Shown piece by piece: positions 24,907-38,967 of a DNA stretch of 64,000 bases; the stretch's first letter is position 1; every line of letters starts with the position of its first letter. The translations under genes were made by a program, and so were the position numbers. The stretch comes from Lethocerus indicus. Lineage: Eukaryota; Arthropoda; Insecta; Hemiptera; Belostomatidae. The notes beneath the pieces were generated by a model. The model saw nothing but the letters and a program-made list of their open reading frames with translations, did not search any database and had not been told where the DNA came from. The stretch covers positions 1,550,001 to 1,614,000 of the forward strand of contig JACDQD010000103.1 of assembly GCA_019843655.1 (NCBI GenBank), given 5' to 3'.

Positions 24907-25026
24907 TCAAAGCCGAGAATGTCAGGTAATTCCGAATTGTGTTCTGCTAGCGGGGGCATACTAATTAATCGGTAGTTGAATTATTCCCCGGGGACTCTGT
25001 TGCAAACCAACATTCGATTATGTGCG
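24907..25026. repeat. Diverged 120-bp direct repeat, copy 2
   Basis: Partner of 24427-24546. It is followed at once by a TATG/CATG-rich simple stretch (25027-25055), so the right repeat edge is abrupt. No open frame is conserved between the copies. Confidence 0.85.
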
Positions 25027-26253
25027 TACATATATGTATGTATGCATGTATACTATTTAATTTTTATTGTAGGGTTCGAATCGCCTCTCGTTAATGCGAT
25101 TCTTGTACTACATATCTAATTAAGGTAGCGTTAAAAGTCATAACACATTTGAAAAAAGATACAATCGTAGTGATTTTGGATAACTATATTAAATACTAAA
25201 TGTTTAACTAAAAAAATTATAGCATTTAAATTCAGAATAATCGAAATCACTGTTCCTTAAAAATGCAGTTCTGAAATTCTTTTCTTAAAATCTGTGCCTT
25301 TCGAAAGAAATTTTTAATTAACCATTAACCGAGTTAATTTTATTATTAACTTTAAATGTTATTTAATTAACGTTTCTCGAGAGTTTACGCTAATGTTTGA
25401 TTTAAAAACACCCGCCCATTTAATTTTTTAAAATATTTAAAGCCTTTCTCGTAAACACTCAAACCAAATTTAATGCCGATAGTCGGAGTGACACATGACA
25501 AATTGACGTCCCAATACTAATTAGCAGGCTAAACTGGTGCTCCCTCCCTGAGGAGAGGATGTTTATATTAATTAGACGGGTTTAAGTTGGCCCCGGCCGT
25601 TAAACAGTTTAGAGGCGTCGTTTGTCCAACAAATCCGGCCGCTGAACAGATGTCGCGGAGTATGCTGAAACTTAACACTTAAGTTGAACTCAACTCTGGT
25701 CCCCGAGTGCAGTAGAATAACTGCGAACAGCCGCGGCCCTGGTAAACGGTTACGGTTTGACTTTTAGGAAATGCATTATTCGAAATACCCTCGTGCGGTC
25801 GTTGAAAAGGTACAAACGGTTTCGGGTATTTGTTGCTGTAACAGAGAAATAAAAATACGAAAATTTGACTCCGAAAATGTGGGAAAATATTAAATAACCA
25901 GCTGGTACGCGTCTGTCCGTTCTACTGAATGTATCATAAATTGAATCGATGATGTTCTTAAGTACATCATCATTATCCGACCAAAGAGTGAATCATCTTT
26001 GGTTTCATATATACCAAGATAGACCATTAAAAAAAAATCAATAAATAAAATCAATCAACAAAAAGTCAGTAGATGAACTGACTTCAGATGCGAGAGCCAT
26101 ATCGAATTTCAATATCCGATCAGAATCATAACGCGAATGCGGTTATTCTTGACGTTTATGGGCGGTCAGCTGAATATCAGTGCCGAATTAACTAACGCGT
26201 TAGTTCAATTAGCATGGAACGGAATACACCGAGGGAGCCCCAATTAGTTATAC

Positions 26254-26292
26254 ACTCGGAATCGATCCCAACGGTTAGCGTGCTACCAACCT
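26254..26292 (-). mobile_element. Possible tRNA-derived SINE remnant (B-box-like)
   Basis: On the minus strand, TTGGTAGCACGCTAACC is followed by GGGATCGATTCC, which resembles a tRNA T-arm/B box. The spacing is too short for a full tRNA and no cloverleaf can be drawn, so at most this is a SINE scrap. Confidence 0.2.
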
Positions 26293-28379
26293 CTTTTAAA
26301 TCCCGGTTCACTGTCTCTCGCTTTCTCTTTCGTATTAGAACAAACGCTAATGACCAGGGAATATAAATGAGCGCCAAGATAAATATCGGTATCGGAAAGA
26401 GCTTCCGATCCTGTTTACGCCGTTGTATTCTCTTTTAGCCGCATCTGTTACTAATTCGTTTGTGTTAATTTCGTTCCGAAAAATGCGCTACAAAAAATGT
26501 TATTTCAAAATAAATTTCATGTATTTTATCAATTACTTGAGTTTACACGAGTTAATTATGATACCGACGTTCCGCAATTAAGGCATATATCCTTTAAGGC
26601 ATAAATTAACAATAAATACTATTATTTATTTAAAATAATATTACTGTCTCACCCCCCCTCTGAAGTTTATTGCTTATCTTCTATAAAATTCATGTTTTTT
26701 TAATTTCCATAATTTGGTAGTAGCCATTTTGCTCTATATCCCTATGGCTTATATCCCTATACTTACTACTTTTACTTATTTACTTTCAAGCAAAAACTCT
26801 TACTTGATTTTAGCTGGAGTCTAGGACATGACTAAACGGTTGAGTTGGGAATGGGCCGAGCGAGAAACTCTCGGCATTGTTTGCAAATGTGTTATTTAAA
26901 CATGTCGGAAATTCACGTCCCATTACTGCTCTATATAACCTCCTAACCCCCTTTTCATATTCTCTAACGCCCTTCAACATTTCGAAGATAAATAACGCCT
27001 ATGAAAATTTTGATAATAAAGGAAATTATATACCGTTAGAAAGTTTATTAATATTCCTCGACCAAATCTTGGTAGTGCGATTTAAGTTTTAAGAATTCTT
27101 AAGCAGTTCACATTTCATGATTTATGATAGCACATCATTGAGGAGTAAAAAATCCAAAATTAGTTCCCTAAAATAGAATTTTCAGTGCTCTTTGCAATGA
27201 AACCGACTTGCTTTAATAGTCAGCGATAGATTTTGTAATGCAATTACGTAATACACAGAAGGTACGTGGTAAAAAAAATTACGATTTAATTATTTTTCAT
27301 AAATTCTGCACTTTGGGCATTGGTTAAGAGGCGTTTTGTGATGCGTCTTGGACGGTTTATCAAACTCAAGTATTGCTATTTACTCCCTGGTATACTCTGT
27401 ACTTAATGAGTCACTATTTAACGGAGGCTAAATACAAGAGAATTTATTGGAACAAATTACATCTGGAACAGGGAACTAGGAGAAGAATCCAACTGAAACA
27501 AATTATATATAATATTGACGACATAAAACGCTATCGCAGTAATAGTGCAGAGATAGTATGATGACAGTATGCTGTCTCGGTAGTCGATGTAGTAGGATGA
27601 ATAACGAGGACCAAATGTGTGACTGGATACTTCCCTAGCGGGTCCACCCACAAAAAACAAATATTTTTATCTAATTTCTGTCTATCAAAACTTCCTACTT
27701 ATATCATGAATTATGTTCTGTTGCGTGTTCAGTAAGTAATTGAAGAAGTGGCCGAGACATGGGTCTAATATTATCCGTATCAGCCCACACCTTGGTTAAT
27801 TCACTTAGCTGCACCAGCGTACGGAAACATGTTTCATCGCTTCAATATTGATACTTCACCGCTGGCGGTCAAACTTCCGAACTCTAATTGAATTGAATAT
27901 TCATTAAAATCTCGGCCGCTACCACCCACCCCGCCGATCTACTTTACTAATAACACTTCTCTCCGGCGCCGTCTTCTTCTCAGATTAAACCAATACTCGA
28001 TGCTTTGAGAGATTATTTAGTTACTGTGAAAAGTTCCTTTTATATTAAACCACTCTGCCTTATAATAATTCTGCACATAAACTCCTGTGCACAGCATACC
28101 AAGATCTAAACTTCTATTACGTTGAACTGAATGCAAGAAATAGGGAAAGCACGCAATGAGATGTCATTGGGTAATAAAACAAGGGACTTCAAATGAAATT
28201 ATATTCAAATATTAAATCAGATTGTCCTAAAATTTCAAATAATATTGAATAAGGGTAGATGCCGTAAATATAATTCCAAGAATTCCTAATTACTGACAAT
28301 TTTATCAGACGAAAATTCCACAAACTGTTGTATGTCTTTCATCTAGTGGTTAGCGCTTATAAATAAATCCGAGGGTAAT

Positions 28380-28770
28380 GGGCGATAGGGTCTACGCCAG
28401 GAGGGATGGCCGCCCTTGGCCGTGATTTAGTCCGCCAGTCCTGCGTCTATTTTTAGGGCTGGCCCCGCACAAGAAAAGAGTGTCAGATAGGGCCCTATTC
28501 CTGTACCGTCGAGGGCAGGGGCGGCTCTTTTAATCACACTCCGGCCCCGATATTGTACTGGATATAGGGCGGCGCTCGAGTACAGGACGATGAGGATGTG
28601 GCGGCCCGGGGCGAGGGCAGGGGAGCGCCTTCGCGTTATTGGAAAAGGGCCCTAATTTATGTGACGTTGGGCCGGCCACTCTTACCCGACGAGGCCCTGC
28701 CCCTATTTTCCTAGCGGCTCGCTTTTAAGCTTAATATCAAATTCTGGAGTGGCCCGCTTCTCCGCCGTTG
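28380..28770. promoter_or_regulatory. CpG/GC-rich island inside putative intron
   Basis: About 390 bases much richer in G, C and CpG than the flanks. It holds repeated GGGCCCTA-type motifs, including the 12-bp palindrome ATAGGGCCCTAT near 28493. It has no long open frame and no splice pair. It could be an intronic enhancer, an alternative promoter or a conserved non-coding element. Confidence 0.3.
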
Positions 28771-31047
28771 TCGTCAGTTATGTAAGGCCATCTCGGCTTT
28801 CAATGAAAACATAATTCGTCTTCTCAAAGCTGCGTTAAAAAATAACTCCTCTTATACTACCAGGAAATTCGGTTGTAAAAAACCTCTCGAATTGCAATTG
28901 GAATGTTACAAGTCGGAAACGAGAATCAAATATCTTCATAAACCTCTGTAGAATTCAATTAGTGATTATAATGAATTACACCTCCCGACTGTTATTTTTC
29001 TATTTCATTAAATCGACCACTATAACAGATCTGTTACTGTGGTTTGTGACCAACAAATTTTCTCGGTCTCGCAAACAGTAGAGAGAAAATCGGAAAGAAC
29101 GGAACTAGCATCTGTTACAATATGCCCTTTTATCTCTCCCTTGTGAAAAGAATATGTCGAGCCACACAGAATAAGAAACCAAACGGGAAAGGAAACGGAA
29201 AAATTCTGTGGTGGGGGTGGGGCGATTTTAATATTCCTCGGAGTCGGAGGGCTGCTGATATTTGTCAAAAGCCGGTCGTTCTTTCTGGAACCTTTGATAT
29301 TTTCAATTTAATGCCGGTTTGTTATTTGAACAGCAATAAATGAAGCGTGTCCGACTAAGAAAAATGAATACGTTTGACGTTCGGGCTTTCGCGATTTAGA
29401 TTGGGAGCATTCTTTACGAATTTTTCAAAGGGCTACATTTTTTTAAATAAATGAATAGTTTATTCAACTAAACATCCCTTAACTGCAATGAATTATTTGA
29501 TATTCGGGGGTGGAAATAACAATACTAAATGTCAGTATTCAGGATTAGCATTGAGTCAACTCAATGGAGCTAATTTCAAAGGGTCAACTTGAATGGAACT
29601 TTGTTCAATGAACTGAAAAGAATCTGAGAAATTATCAAGAAATGAAAATATCACTCTTACGATTTATCACTTTTATTATTTTCTGTCGCTTTTTTTGTTT
29701 TATGCTGATGATGTCCCATGAGATTATGCTCTGGTTTTATTATTCAACTGAATTATTACTGCACCATTAGACTATAATTGGCGGATTGAGTTTTTATATT
29801 TTTTCACCTTGAAAGGTCTACGGCCAGTAAATCAACCGTTGAACATTTTTGTTCCTACGAAAACCTAGAGGTGGATTCCTATCTCTACATGCATACGTAC
29901 ATCTCTATTGACTAAGAAAAATCGAAAAAATAACGGTTGATACTTTAATAATTAGGAACTGCATAATGCACGCAGAGCATATGCATGCATGAGCACGCAA
30001 CCTATACATGCGTTCCATCAACTGTACTGGGTACTGCGTTCATCAATATATTACCGACAGAGTGCCTTACTGGCAGCCGACATGAATTAATATTATACAT
30101 TGCGTCAATAGCTTGGCATATGTGATGGGCACGCTCCGTGTACCGCCTGACCACATACGCTCGAATCGTGTCCTCGACATCTTCCCGGATACATGAGCGG
30201 TCTAAAAGGTTCCGGCCGTGAAGTACACCTTGATCCTAACCGTAAGTCGGGGCGGATCGGGGAGAAACGAACAGTAAATTCTGGTTAAAGAACTGGAAGA
30301 TCCTGGAAGAAAACGAATCCAGCAAGGAGCAAAGGTTCACAACGACCCGGGGCACTTCGTTTCTCAAATGGCGAGAACCTCGTGCGCACTAAGCGCGGAC
30401 GTTTCATAATTTATCTTCTTGGTGGATGGATGCCTCATAGTGGGTTAGCGCTGTCGCATTAGCCACAATTCTTCCCTCTCAGTGACACACTTCCATATTG
30501 GAATCGTAACTCACAGCTAGCATAATATTAAAATATAGTGTTCCTTCGAGCTTTGATTAATTATTACAGTGCGTATATTTTTCTGCAAACTGGACTGTTA
30601 CTGGAATATAAGAATTCAACCAAAAACGAATGCAGTATCACGGCCAACGTATATAAATTTTAATAAGCAGATATTCCTCTCGGAATATATTTCATTCCAT
30701 CAAAAGGGAAATAAACAACTAATATAATGAGACATAATAAATATAGAAGCGATTCTGAGAATAACACAAAGTTTTAGTGAAATATCTTAGTCCGATCTGC
30801 ACAGGTGTTGTACGAGTTCTGAAAGTAGGAAAAAGGCAAGAAGGAGTGCTCACTCGGGCGGATTATTAATAAGTCGTGGCGCCTACGGACAAGGAGGAAC
30901 CTGCCGGCATTTCTCCCGGCGATAAATTTCCATTATCAGTTTTGTTTATTGCCCACTTTTAAAACTTAATTTCCGAACGTGAGTTTTATCTCGCCGGCTC
31001 TACTAAACCTGTCGTCCGGGCGTGTTGGGCACGAGCGGGACCGCGAG

Positions 31048-31048
<1 letters not shown>

Positions 31049-31101
<53 letters not shown>
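31049..31101. repeat. (TA)n microsatellite
   Basis: Uninterrupted TA dinucleotide run of about 26 units; it creates artificial Tyr-Ile open frames. Confidence 0.97.
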
Positions 31102-34100
31102 CAGGGGGAATAAAGAATGATGACTTCCTTTCTTCTTACATTTTCCCCGTTTCCAGGCACCTATTTTAAGTGATATTGCACTGTAGGGACTGTCCGATTC
31201 TTGCTCTGTATGCATACTACATTGGGGTCGTAACACTCGGGACACACTCGGTTATACTATAGATAACATAACTAATAATTAATTACTCGGGTGCCATCTT
31301 AAATTAATAAAATATATCTTTGACCAGCAAGAAGAACAGGGCGTATAGAAATATGTTGGCCCCCATGAAATATAATATTCCGTCGATTTGGAGGCCAAAA
31401 AATAAATGGACAGTCAAGACATAGTAATGCATTTAACATATGAATTGTTGGCCACGATGTATGCTTCGGATTAAAAATTCTTGAGTGTACCATTTGGAAT
31501 GCATAGCGGAAGGGCATTAGTCATGTCCCCCGGGGGTACAATGGCCAAACGTTATTTATCATTCGGCCCGTAAATTGGAATTCTCAGGACGGGAAATTCA
31601 CTGAATAATTGCCTACCGGCGGCTTCCGTCGGCCGCGCTCAAATTGCAAATGACTCCGACGGCAAATGGCAGGAGGGGGGGCGCTCTCGCTTCCTCGGTA
31701 CGATGCTTCATATTTTTTTTCAAAGGAGCTTTGTACCCTGAAATCCTCAGAGCGGTACCGCTCAGGCGGGGATAAAACAGAGACCCTGTCGGTCGCGTTT
31801 CATACTCCCCCCTCGACGGGACGCCGTGCCGAATATATATGCGCCAGTCTTAAAGAAACGGCGAGTTTCGTGAGCTGGCTTCTTTAAGACCGCTGCGGAG
31901 AAATAAGCCGTCCGCCGGCTTTAATGAAATGAAAAATATTCCCTCCTGTTTTCGACTATCTCTTGGGTGACAGAATTATTTTTATGGAAGTAGAAACATC
32001 TGAATGTAAATCGCATTACCGAAAAACTATGCTGAACTCACTTGTTAGCAGTTTTTGCGGGGTTAAAAAATTACTTGCTTTGTATGTTGCCGCGCTCAAT
32101 TCTGTAAGTTTCTGTTACGTTTCAAGATGTCTGTTACAAACAAGGGGACATGTCTAGACTCTAGACTACTGACGATGGTGTGATAACTATCCCTGTCACT
32201 CAACTAAGGAGAAATTTAGAGATTCAAATGCTTTTAAATATCTCTGAATTAGGCATTTACATGTATGCAATACATTAATAGAAACATGTCCAATGTATTC
32301 CTCGTTTCTGATATCCAAGTAAACTCTAAAAGACAAACACTTTCTGAAAGTAAACTTGAACTACCAATATAACGTTATTATCGTCGGATCATTCACTTTT
32401 ATTCGTAACTAATAACTTCATGAACAGAAGCAGAGTCACCCGCCTGCTTGTAAAGTTTAATACGCATTCCTGCCGAGTTATTAACTTCCCGGCATTCAAT
32501 TTGCGTCATACATCTGCATGAAGGAAATGCCCGTTAGAAAGCAGCGAACTTAGTTATGACGATGTCTTCTATTTGCACCGTCTAAAATAGTTCCTTCGTG
32601 GCACGGAGGAATAAGAAGTAGACGAATGAAAATATACCCGAATGCATACAGTATGTATACATTTGAGATGGAATTCCTTTCAGAATACCGTTCAAATAAT
32701 AAAGCAAGTGGTAGGAAAAGTTTGTATTGGCGATTGCTATTCTTAGCATCTCTTCCACTATTTACAATAAAATGTTGACTCTCATCCTTTCAAATATAAA
32801 ATATTTTTCAATATATCTCATCTGACGAAAATCAGAAAAGGTTTAAAACATATTTTTACCTTAAATGCCAACGTATATTATACAGTATTGATGTGGAATC
32901 TTTACACTTCACCCATTATATTGGTGAAATGTTATGAGGTATTACTGTTAAGTGGTTCATTTATGTATGAGTTCCGAGTATCCGGCAGATAGAAAATTTT
33001 CATACATATTTGAGTAAGTGCATAAGAATTACGGAATCAATATATCCGTCGGGGATTTCGAATTTCAGGAATAGAATAGGGGAATATAGAGGAAAAGAAA
33101 CTTCAATAGGGCGGAGAACAGTAAAGTTGGTTAGAAATTTACGATCCCGGATCATTAGTGCATTTACGAGGCCGAGCTCATTTCCGGCCCGTAATTTTCC
33201 AGCGATCGGTCCTCGCAGGTCCATAACTCGGTTATTCACCGCTTTTCCGACTTTCCCAGGTATTCAGGAGCTCCGTAATTTCCCCGGCCACCGGGCCCGG
33301 GAGCGGAGAAATGCCGTCGGCCCTCAACGAGAGATATTATTTAAACCGGGAGCGCGTATCCAATTATTGTTTGACCTTTAGGGCGGGCGAAAAAAAAAAC
33401 CGTTATTGGAAAACCGTAAATCGGTGCCGGGGCCGAACGCCGCGACGATAAATTTGACCGCGTTGTTCCGCGCAATAGCCAGGCGTCGCTTATTTGCGAT
33501 ATCAGGGATTTTTCCTTTTCCCGTCGGTACGACGGAGGGTAAAAATTTTAAACGCACTAAAGTTTTCCTATATTCTTAAATAAAATGTACGCGGTTCGAG
33601 AGTTTTGCAGCTTCGAGGCTCCAGATAAGAAAACAGTGTAGAGCTTCAGTCGGTTGTGGGCAATGAAACGTTTAATATAAAATTTCCCAACAGTGGAACA
33701 AGCATTTCGATCACGGCAGAGAAGATTATTCGGCCGGAGACTCTACAATTGAAGTTTGCGGTCAATTTAAGTTATCTGTTTCCCCGAGGGTTCCGGAGTC
33801 TCGGTCCCAAGTCCCGTATTCAGTTGTAAACTTGAGTCAATCTTGGAGTTGCAAATTGTCAGTCACAGAGGAGTTACACGGCGCTACATCGGCAACAGAA
33901 ATGCGAAAGCCATTGAGGGAGGAATATCTCAAGAGTGGTTTTAGTATATTTACCACGACAAATATGTATAAATTAAATTTTTAATACTTATTGGTTGTTA
34001 CATAGTTTTCCTTATACGGATGTATAAACTACGGTTTAATATTTATTATTATTGCGCATACAACACCAGAATGGAGTTGTTGTTTCCAGTGTAAAAAAAA

Positions 34101-35536
34101 AATACTGGGGGAAATACTCGTCCCATCCAACGGGTGGTGGCTTAATGCCCATATTAAGCAACCTCCGCACCGAAGGGTTGAGTGAACGAGCCGAATTTTA
34201 ACGTGGTTTTGGCATGACCGGCCCCCGGGACGCCAATTAACTTTGGCGGCGCCGCCTCCTAATCTAGTTTACCCCTATCACTTTTTTTTTATCAAAGTAC
34301 CTGCCGAATTGAACGGACAAAAAATTGACTATCTACAACTATACTACACTCTCAGGGAGTGAAAAATCCTGAAATATTTAAATATGAACAGAATTGAAAT
34401 TCTCGTCTGTTAAACCACTGTCAACATCCCTAAATAGGAGATTTATTAGAAAATCATACATCGATTTTCTGTCGCCTTTCGACGTTCGATTCATAAATTT
34501 CTGTTCTACGTAAATTCGGTTGAAGGCTGGAAATGTGCGGAAACTTAAGCGCAGGGAAACGGTTTTTCCCGGTCGCCTTTCCTCTACAAAAGGAGTCTTG
34601 ACTGAAATATTAATTAGTTTCCGAACGAGTGTGTCAACTCCGTTTATCGGCGCTTTTTCCCCCCGCCCCCGGTCTATTATTCGGGGATTTAATAATGCTC
34701 GGTCTGGGTTCTGCTTTCCGAGCGCTTAATTAATTGCCCCCCTCCCGTTCTATATTAGGGCCTGCTCCCGGAGAGAGAGGTTTTCTTAAATAAGTTGAAA
34801 TTAATCTCCGTCTTAAGAATTATTATTGAATGAAATTACCAAAGGCCTCGCCACTTATTAAACTTTTGCAGGTGTAGTTAATCAATTTTCATTATATTCC
34901 CTAGGACGACTTCACTTGCGTAATAAATATTGTAAGACGCCAATACGGCGATAAATACCGTAATACTTTTTTTAACACATTAATCGTTAATGTTTCGAAA
35001 GTTTGAACACACATATCATGAAAGGAAAAGTTAATGCATGTTTATGCTTGAAAACATTTGTAATATTTCCCATCCAATCGAGTAGTTAATATCCACCGAT
35101 GTAGGAACGATGGTTGTGGTATCCATCGAATATTTTTAATGTATTGTGTTGCAAGTAATTTGTTCCGCGAATTTATCACCCTCGTATTTGAAATATCAAT
35201 ATTGCTTTATCATGCACAGGAAACTGTCTTGTCAGGGATTTTAGTGGTAAGATAATGAAAAAAAGATAGAACATGCGCTCGACACGTCCCATATTTCCTC
35301 GGGCCGCGTTTCTCAAAATCCCCTGTTATGCCGACGACGCCAATACGTTACTTCGGTCTTTCAAAAAAAAAAGTGGGGGTCTTTTAATTTAATATCGCCC
35401 GCGGTCCAGGAACGGATCACAGGATCCAGGAGGATATGAGAGTCTGCATAATGCATGGGAGGCGGGCGGGCAGGCAGGTAGGTAGGTGGATGTTGGGGGC
35501 GAAGAGAAGGCGGTGTTGGCGGGCGAGAAAATCGAT
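31102..35536. other. Non-coding stretch (putative globin intron)
   Basis: Contains a GC-rich island at about 33165-33480, with a weak acceptor-donor juxtaposition at 33259/33260 (see findings), and smaller GC patches near 31600-31830 and 34190-34260. No recognised exon. Confidence 0.45.
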
Positions 35537-35629
35537 GGGGGAGGAGGAGGAGGAGGAGGATGAGGAGGAGGAGGAGGAGGATGAGGAGGAGGAGGAGGAG
35601 GTGAGGGAGGGAGGAGGAGGAGGAGGAGG
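35537..35629 (+). repeat. (GGA)n trinucleotide-like repeat
   Basis: Interrupted GGA/GAG tract, purine-only apart from a few T bases. It encodes an artificial poly-Glu stretch inside an ATG-started frame (35436-35756), which is why that frame looks open. It could form triplex or G-rich structure. Confidence 0.9.
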
Positions 35630-36228
35630 CCTCTCAGTCAGGTGTTCATTAGGGCCGAGGGCCGGAGGAGTGCCGACCGCCCCTCGCTCGGTCCTAACAC
35701 TCCCGGTCTTATCGCAACCCCCGTCCCTATCTGCTACCTCTAGGCCACCCTGCTAAAGGGAATGTTTTTATAAATAGCAATGTTAACAAAGATAAACAAG
35801 GTCAAATCAAGCAATCCCAACCTCATGTATACCTGCACTGGTACATTAGTGATAACCTCATGTCGCTAGTGACTTTTTTCCGCTTCTTCCGTCAATTAAA
35901 GTTCATTGGCCACTTTACTTCAGCCCCTGCGCCCGGTGGGGGGAGTAATAAGTAATAAAAGTAAGAACAAATTCATAATTAACGTGTACATAAGCTCAAA
36001 TCGGAATGCAGATCAATTTATAGAATACATGTTTAATTTCCTGCCCGACCGGGCTTGGTATCAATTTTCGTATTTCCTGCGATTAAGGGTAATAATAATA
36101 TATAGTTATAATGCAATTTATCGGGGATAAATCCCAATTATTTGAGCCGATTATGTATTATCATGGCAATATAATAAGAAATTAATAATCAATTTAAATT
36201 GCGGAGTCCACGCTGGATCGATTGAACG

Positions 36229-36230
<2 letters not shown>

Positions 36231-36288
<58 letters not shown>

Positions 36289-36298
36289 AGAGAGAGAG
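36231..36298. repeat. Compound (AT)n-(AG)n microsatellite
   Basis: About 55 bases of uninterrupted AT repeat to 36285, followed almost directly by six AG units. The AT part is self-complementary and could extrude as a cruciform. Confidence 0.95.
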
Positions 36299-38937
36299 TT
36301 TTGTACGCTGTTAATTCTTTCGGAAAATGTAAGGAAAGAAGAGGAAACGGGGTCAATCAACCCGGGTAATATTCGTTGGCCTCGTTGCCCTTATCTCGGG
36401 TCGAAAAAAAATAGCTGAATTGCGGGCTCCGCGTTGAATATAATTGGATGGAGCAACTTCCGAGATTTTGATTGCCAAGTACAATCGAGTGCTCCCTGTC
36501 ACCGTTTACTCTCTCACTTTCCACTTCCTCGCTCATGAAAGGGAGATATGTATAGCAAGCAATACGAGAGTCACGGTGATTTGGTACGAACTGTCAGGAA
36601 ACATATCTTACATAATATCGTGTTCGGAAGGAACTGGAGGGCATAAGGAAATTGGAAAAATTTTATCTGCGACCGTTATGCAAATGTTACTTTTACAGAA
36701 TATAACACATAAGCACAATAGGTTTCTATATCAAACGGCCTGAATGTAATTATACCTAACATATTACAAAGAAAATAATAACAAAAAAATTAGTTAGTAT
36801 CCAAGCCTATCTTATCCTTCTGGATATGATTCTACAAGACCCAATATTCTTGAATTCGAGATCCAACATATAAATATTCCGTACAAAATTGCTCCGTACG
36901 AAAAAGTTATGTGGCAGTCAATTGTTGGGTAAACGGCGAAGCTATTCGTCGCGGACAGTAAAAACGCCTGTAATTCGATCCTAGTAAAATTTCCCAGATG
37001 TATTCGACTACAGAACACGTGGAAGACCCATATCGTTTGCCTCCCTCCCCGCCTTCCACCGCGGTTCTCCCCCACTGAATACAAAACAGTTTGGGAGCCA
37101 GTTTCCAAGCGGGGACGAACCCCACTTCTGAGTTTCCTCGAGGGCCCTGAAAAAAATCACGAACGGCCGCTGAGGCCAAAGCCACTCCTGTTCGCTCCGG
37201 ACAACATTTATCGATGGAACGTCTCTAGTTCCGAAACACTTCGGAACTTAATAACGACGAAACTGTGCGCTGTAACGACCCGCGTTTTTGTTTCTGGCCT
37301 TTACAAGTCTTAAATGTTACCGAATCACGGCCACTCAGAGCCGCGATTGAATTCCAGGCATAACCAGTATCCTGGGGAAAGGACCTGCCTAAATTCATGC
37401 AGTTAACGGTTTCCTCATTTGGCCGTCGTCGCAGCTTAATTTACCCCGAGCTGGCCAACTGCCCAGCCTCTGCTGTGGTTACCGCTGAATATACGACCTC
37501 GATCTCCGGAATTGAAGTGGACATTTCCTTTAGGGATGGTCTCCTTCATATTATGAGCGAAATGAATATTTTAGCCGAGAAATTTTACATTTTATGTCCA
37601 CTTAACGTCTCTTATTTCATAATGAATAAAGTAAACATCGCGTGAAATATCCCTACCGCCGTTATATTGCGATGTGAATATATTCAAATCATCAGATTCG
37701 TTGGATAATCTAATTATCGCTTAGATAGGTTTTAAATCGTTAAATCGTTTTATATCCAACAGCACAGCTACAATCTCAAGCCTGTTGATGATAATCAACA
37801 ATTTATTACTCTTTGGTTCTTCACTATTTGGAGTTCCTTACCTTCTGCTAACCTAACATTTAATTTCCAATATATATTTTTGGATGTATATATAAATTAA
37901 CGACATCATCCTCTTCCTATTGTGCTATAAATTTCCTATTCAAACATTATGAAACATACTTAATATATGTACTGATATTTCATGCACTCTGAAGTGAATT
38001 TGAAAGTGTGAAAAATTCGATAATAATTCACATTCTGTGCCCATATACGGTGGGTTCCAGATGTCCGCCCACGCTGAGGCCATGCTGTGTTAGCTTACGG
38101 TGTGACCCTCAGTGTGACCTTCCAAACTCAATTTCACGTTCAAAAATTCCTTATATAACAAACTGAAAACGACAAGAAAGCCTCTCATACAGGATATTCT
38201 ACCGCTGCTAGAAGAATTCTGGCAATATTCCAATGCCATATTTTGTCTAATGTTAAACATGTCGAATACTAGAAATAAATTGCAACAGAAAATACTGTTT
38301 CTAATTTTTTTTTCTGCTCCGACTTTATGAAGTATTGAAGTTTTACTCTCAATACTGCCTCGCGACTGGTACTTATACATGTACAAAATTGTCTATTGAT
38401 CGTGAATAGTGTTTCTACAAAGGTATCGCTGTGCAATTTAGTTTCATTCCTTTTTCTGCTTTTTTCAAGTTCGTGCAGACACCGGGCGAGTAATTGCAGG
38501 CGCCGCGGTGGCCGAAAGCTGTGGAGGGAGAACCTTTTTGTTTTTAGCCCGGCCCCATAAGGGCCGTTCGGTTCGGAGTGATAAATGACTGCGCCTCAAT
38601 TGAAATCCATACTCTCTCATTTCTGTCGGAGGCGTGTATTTTATGGAAACGTCTGAATAAAAAATTGTGGCGTTCCCGGAATACAAATTGCGTTGAAAAA
38701 TCGAAAAATAATCGAATGATCAGTCCCTCAATTCTTTTTACATTTGCCTAAATCCTTACTAATTAACGCACCGTTCATAATCAATCTCTTTCCATTCGCT
38801 AGTTTGATCTTGTTAGATCGCTTTCTTCTTCTCGCCATCTTCAGTAGCCTTCCATCAGTAGAGAGGTATGGTATCCTGAATGTATGGCACCTGTTAAATA
38901 TCTCACTAATCCTAATGTGTATCTTACAATTTTACTG

Positions 38938-38967
38938 CATTCAAGAGCGGCATTACTTACATGATAC
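38938..38967. repeat. 30-bp exact direct repeat, copy 1
   Basis: Starts CATTCAAGAGCGGCATTACT and ends ATGATAC. All 30 bases are identical to 39579-39608, 641 bp downstream, while sequence on both sides of the two copies differs. Confidence 0.9.

Larger units (their letters stand above)
23728..31048. other. Non-coding stretch (putative globin intron)
   Basis: Mostly AT-rich. Contents listed elsewhere are the paired repeat at 24427/24907, a weak tRNA-like B box at 26254-26292, and the GC-rich island at 28380-28770. No exon is recognised. A GC-moderate segment at 30100-30400 has a short open frame but no family match. Confidence 0.45.

Noticed and set aside
25060..25100. GGGTTCGAATC, B-box-like
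   Set aside because: Upstream sequence is simple AT-rich repeat with no A box or acceptor stem; not a tRNA gene.
35436..35756. ATG-started 106-codon frame with a poly-Glu stretch
   Set aside because: The open frame is produced by the GGA repeat and its GC-rich flanks; no domain, splice support or codon pattern beyond the repeat.
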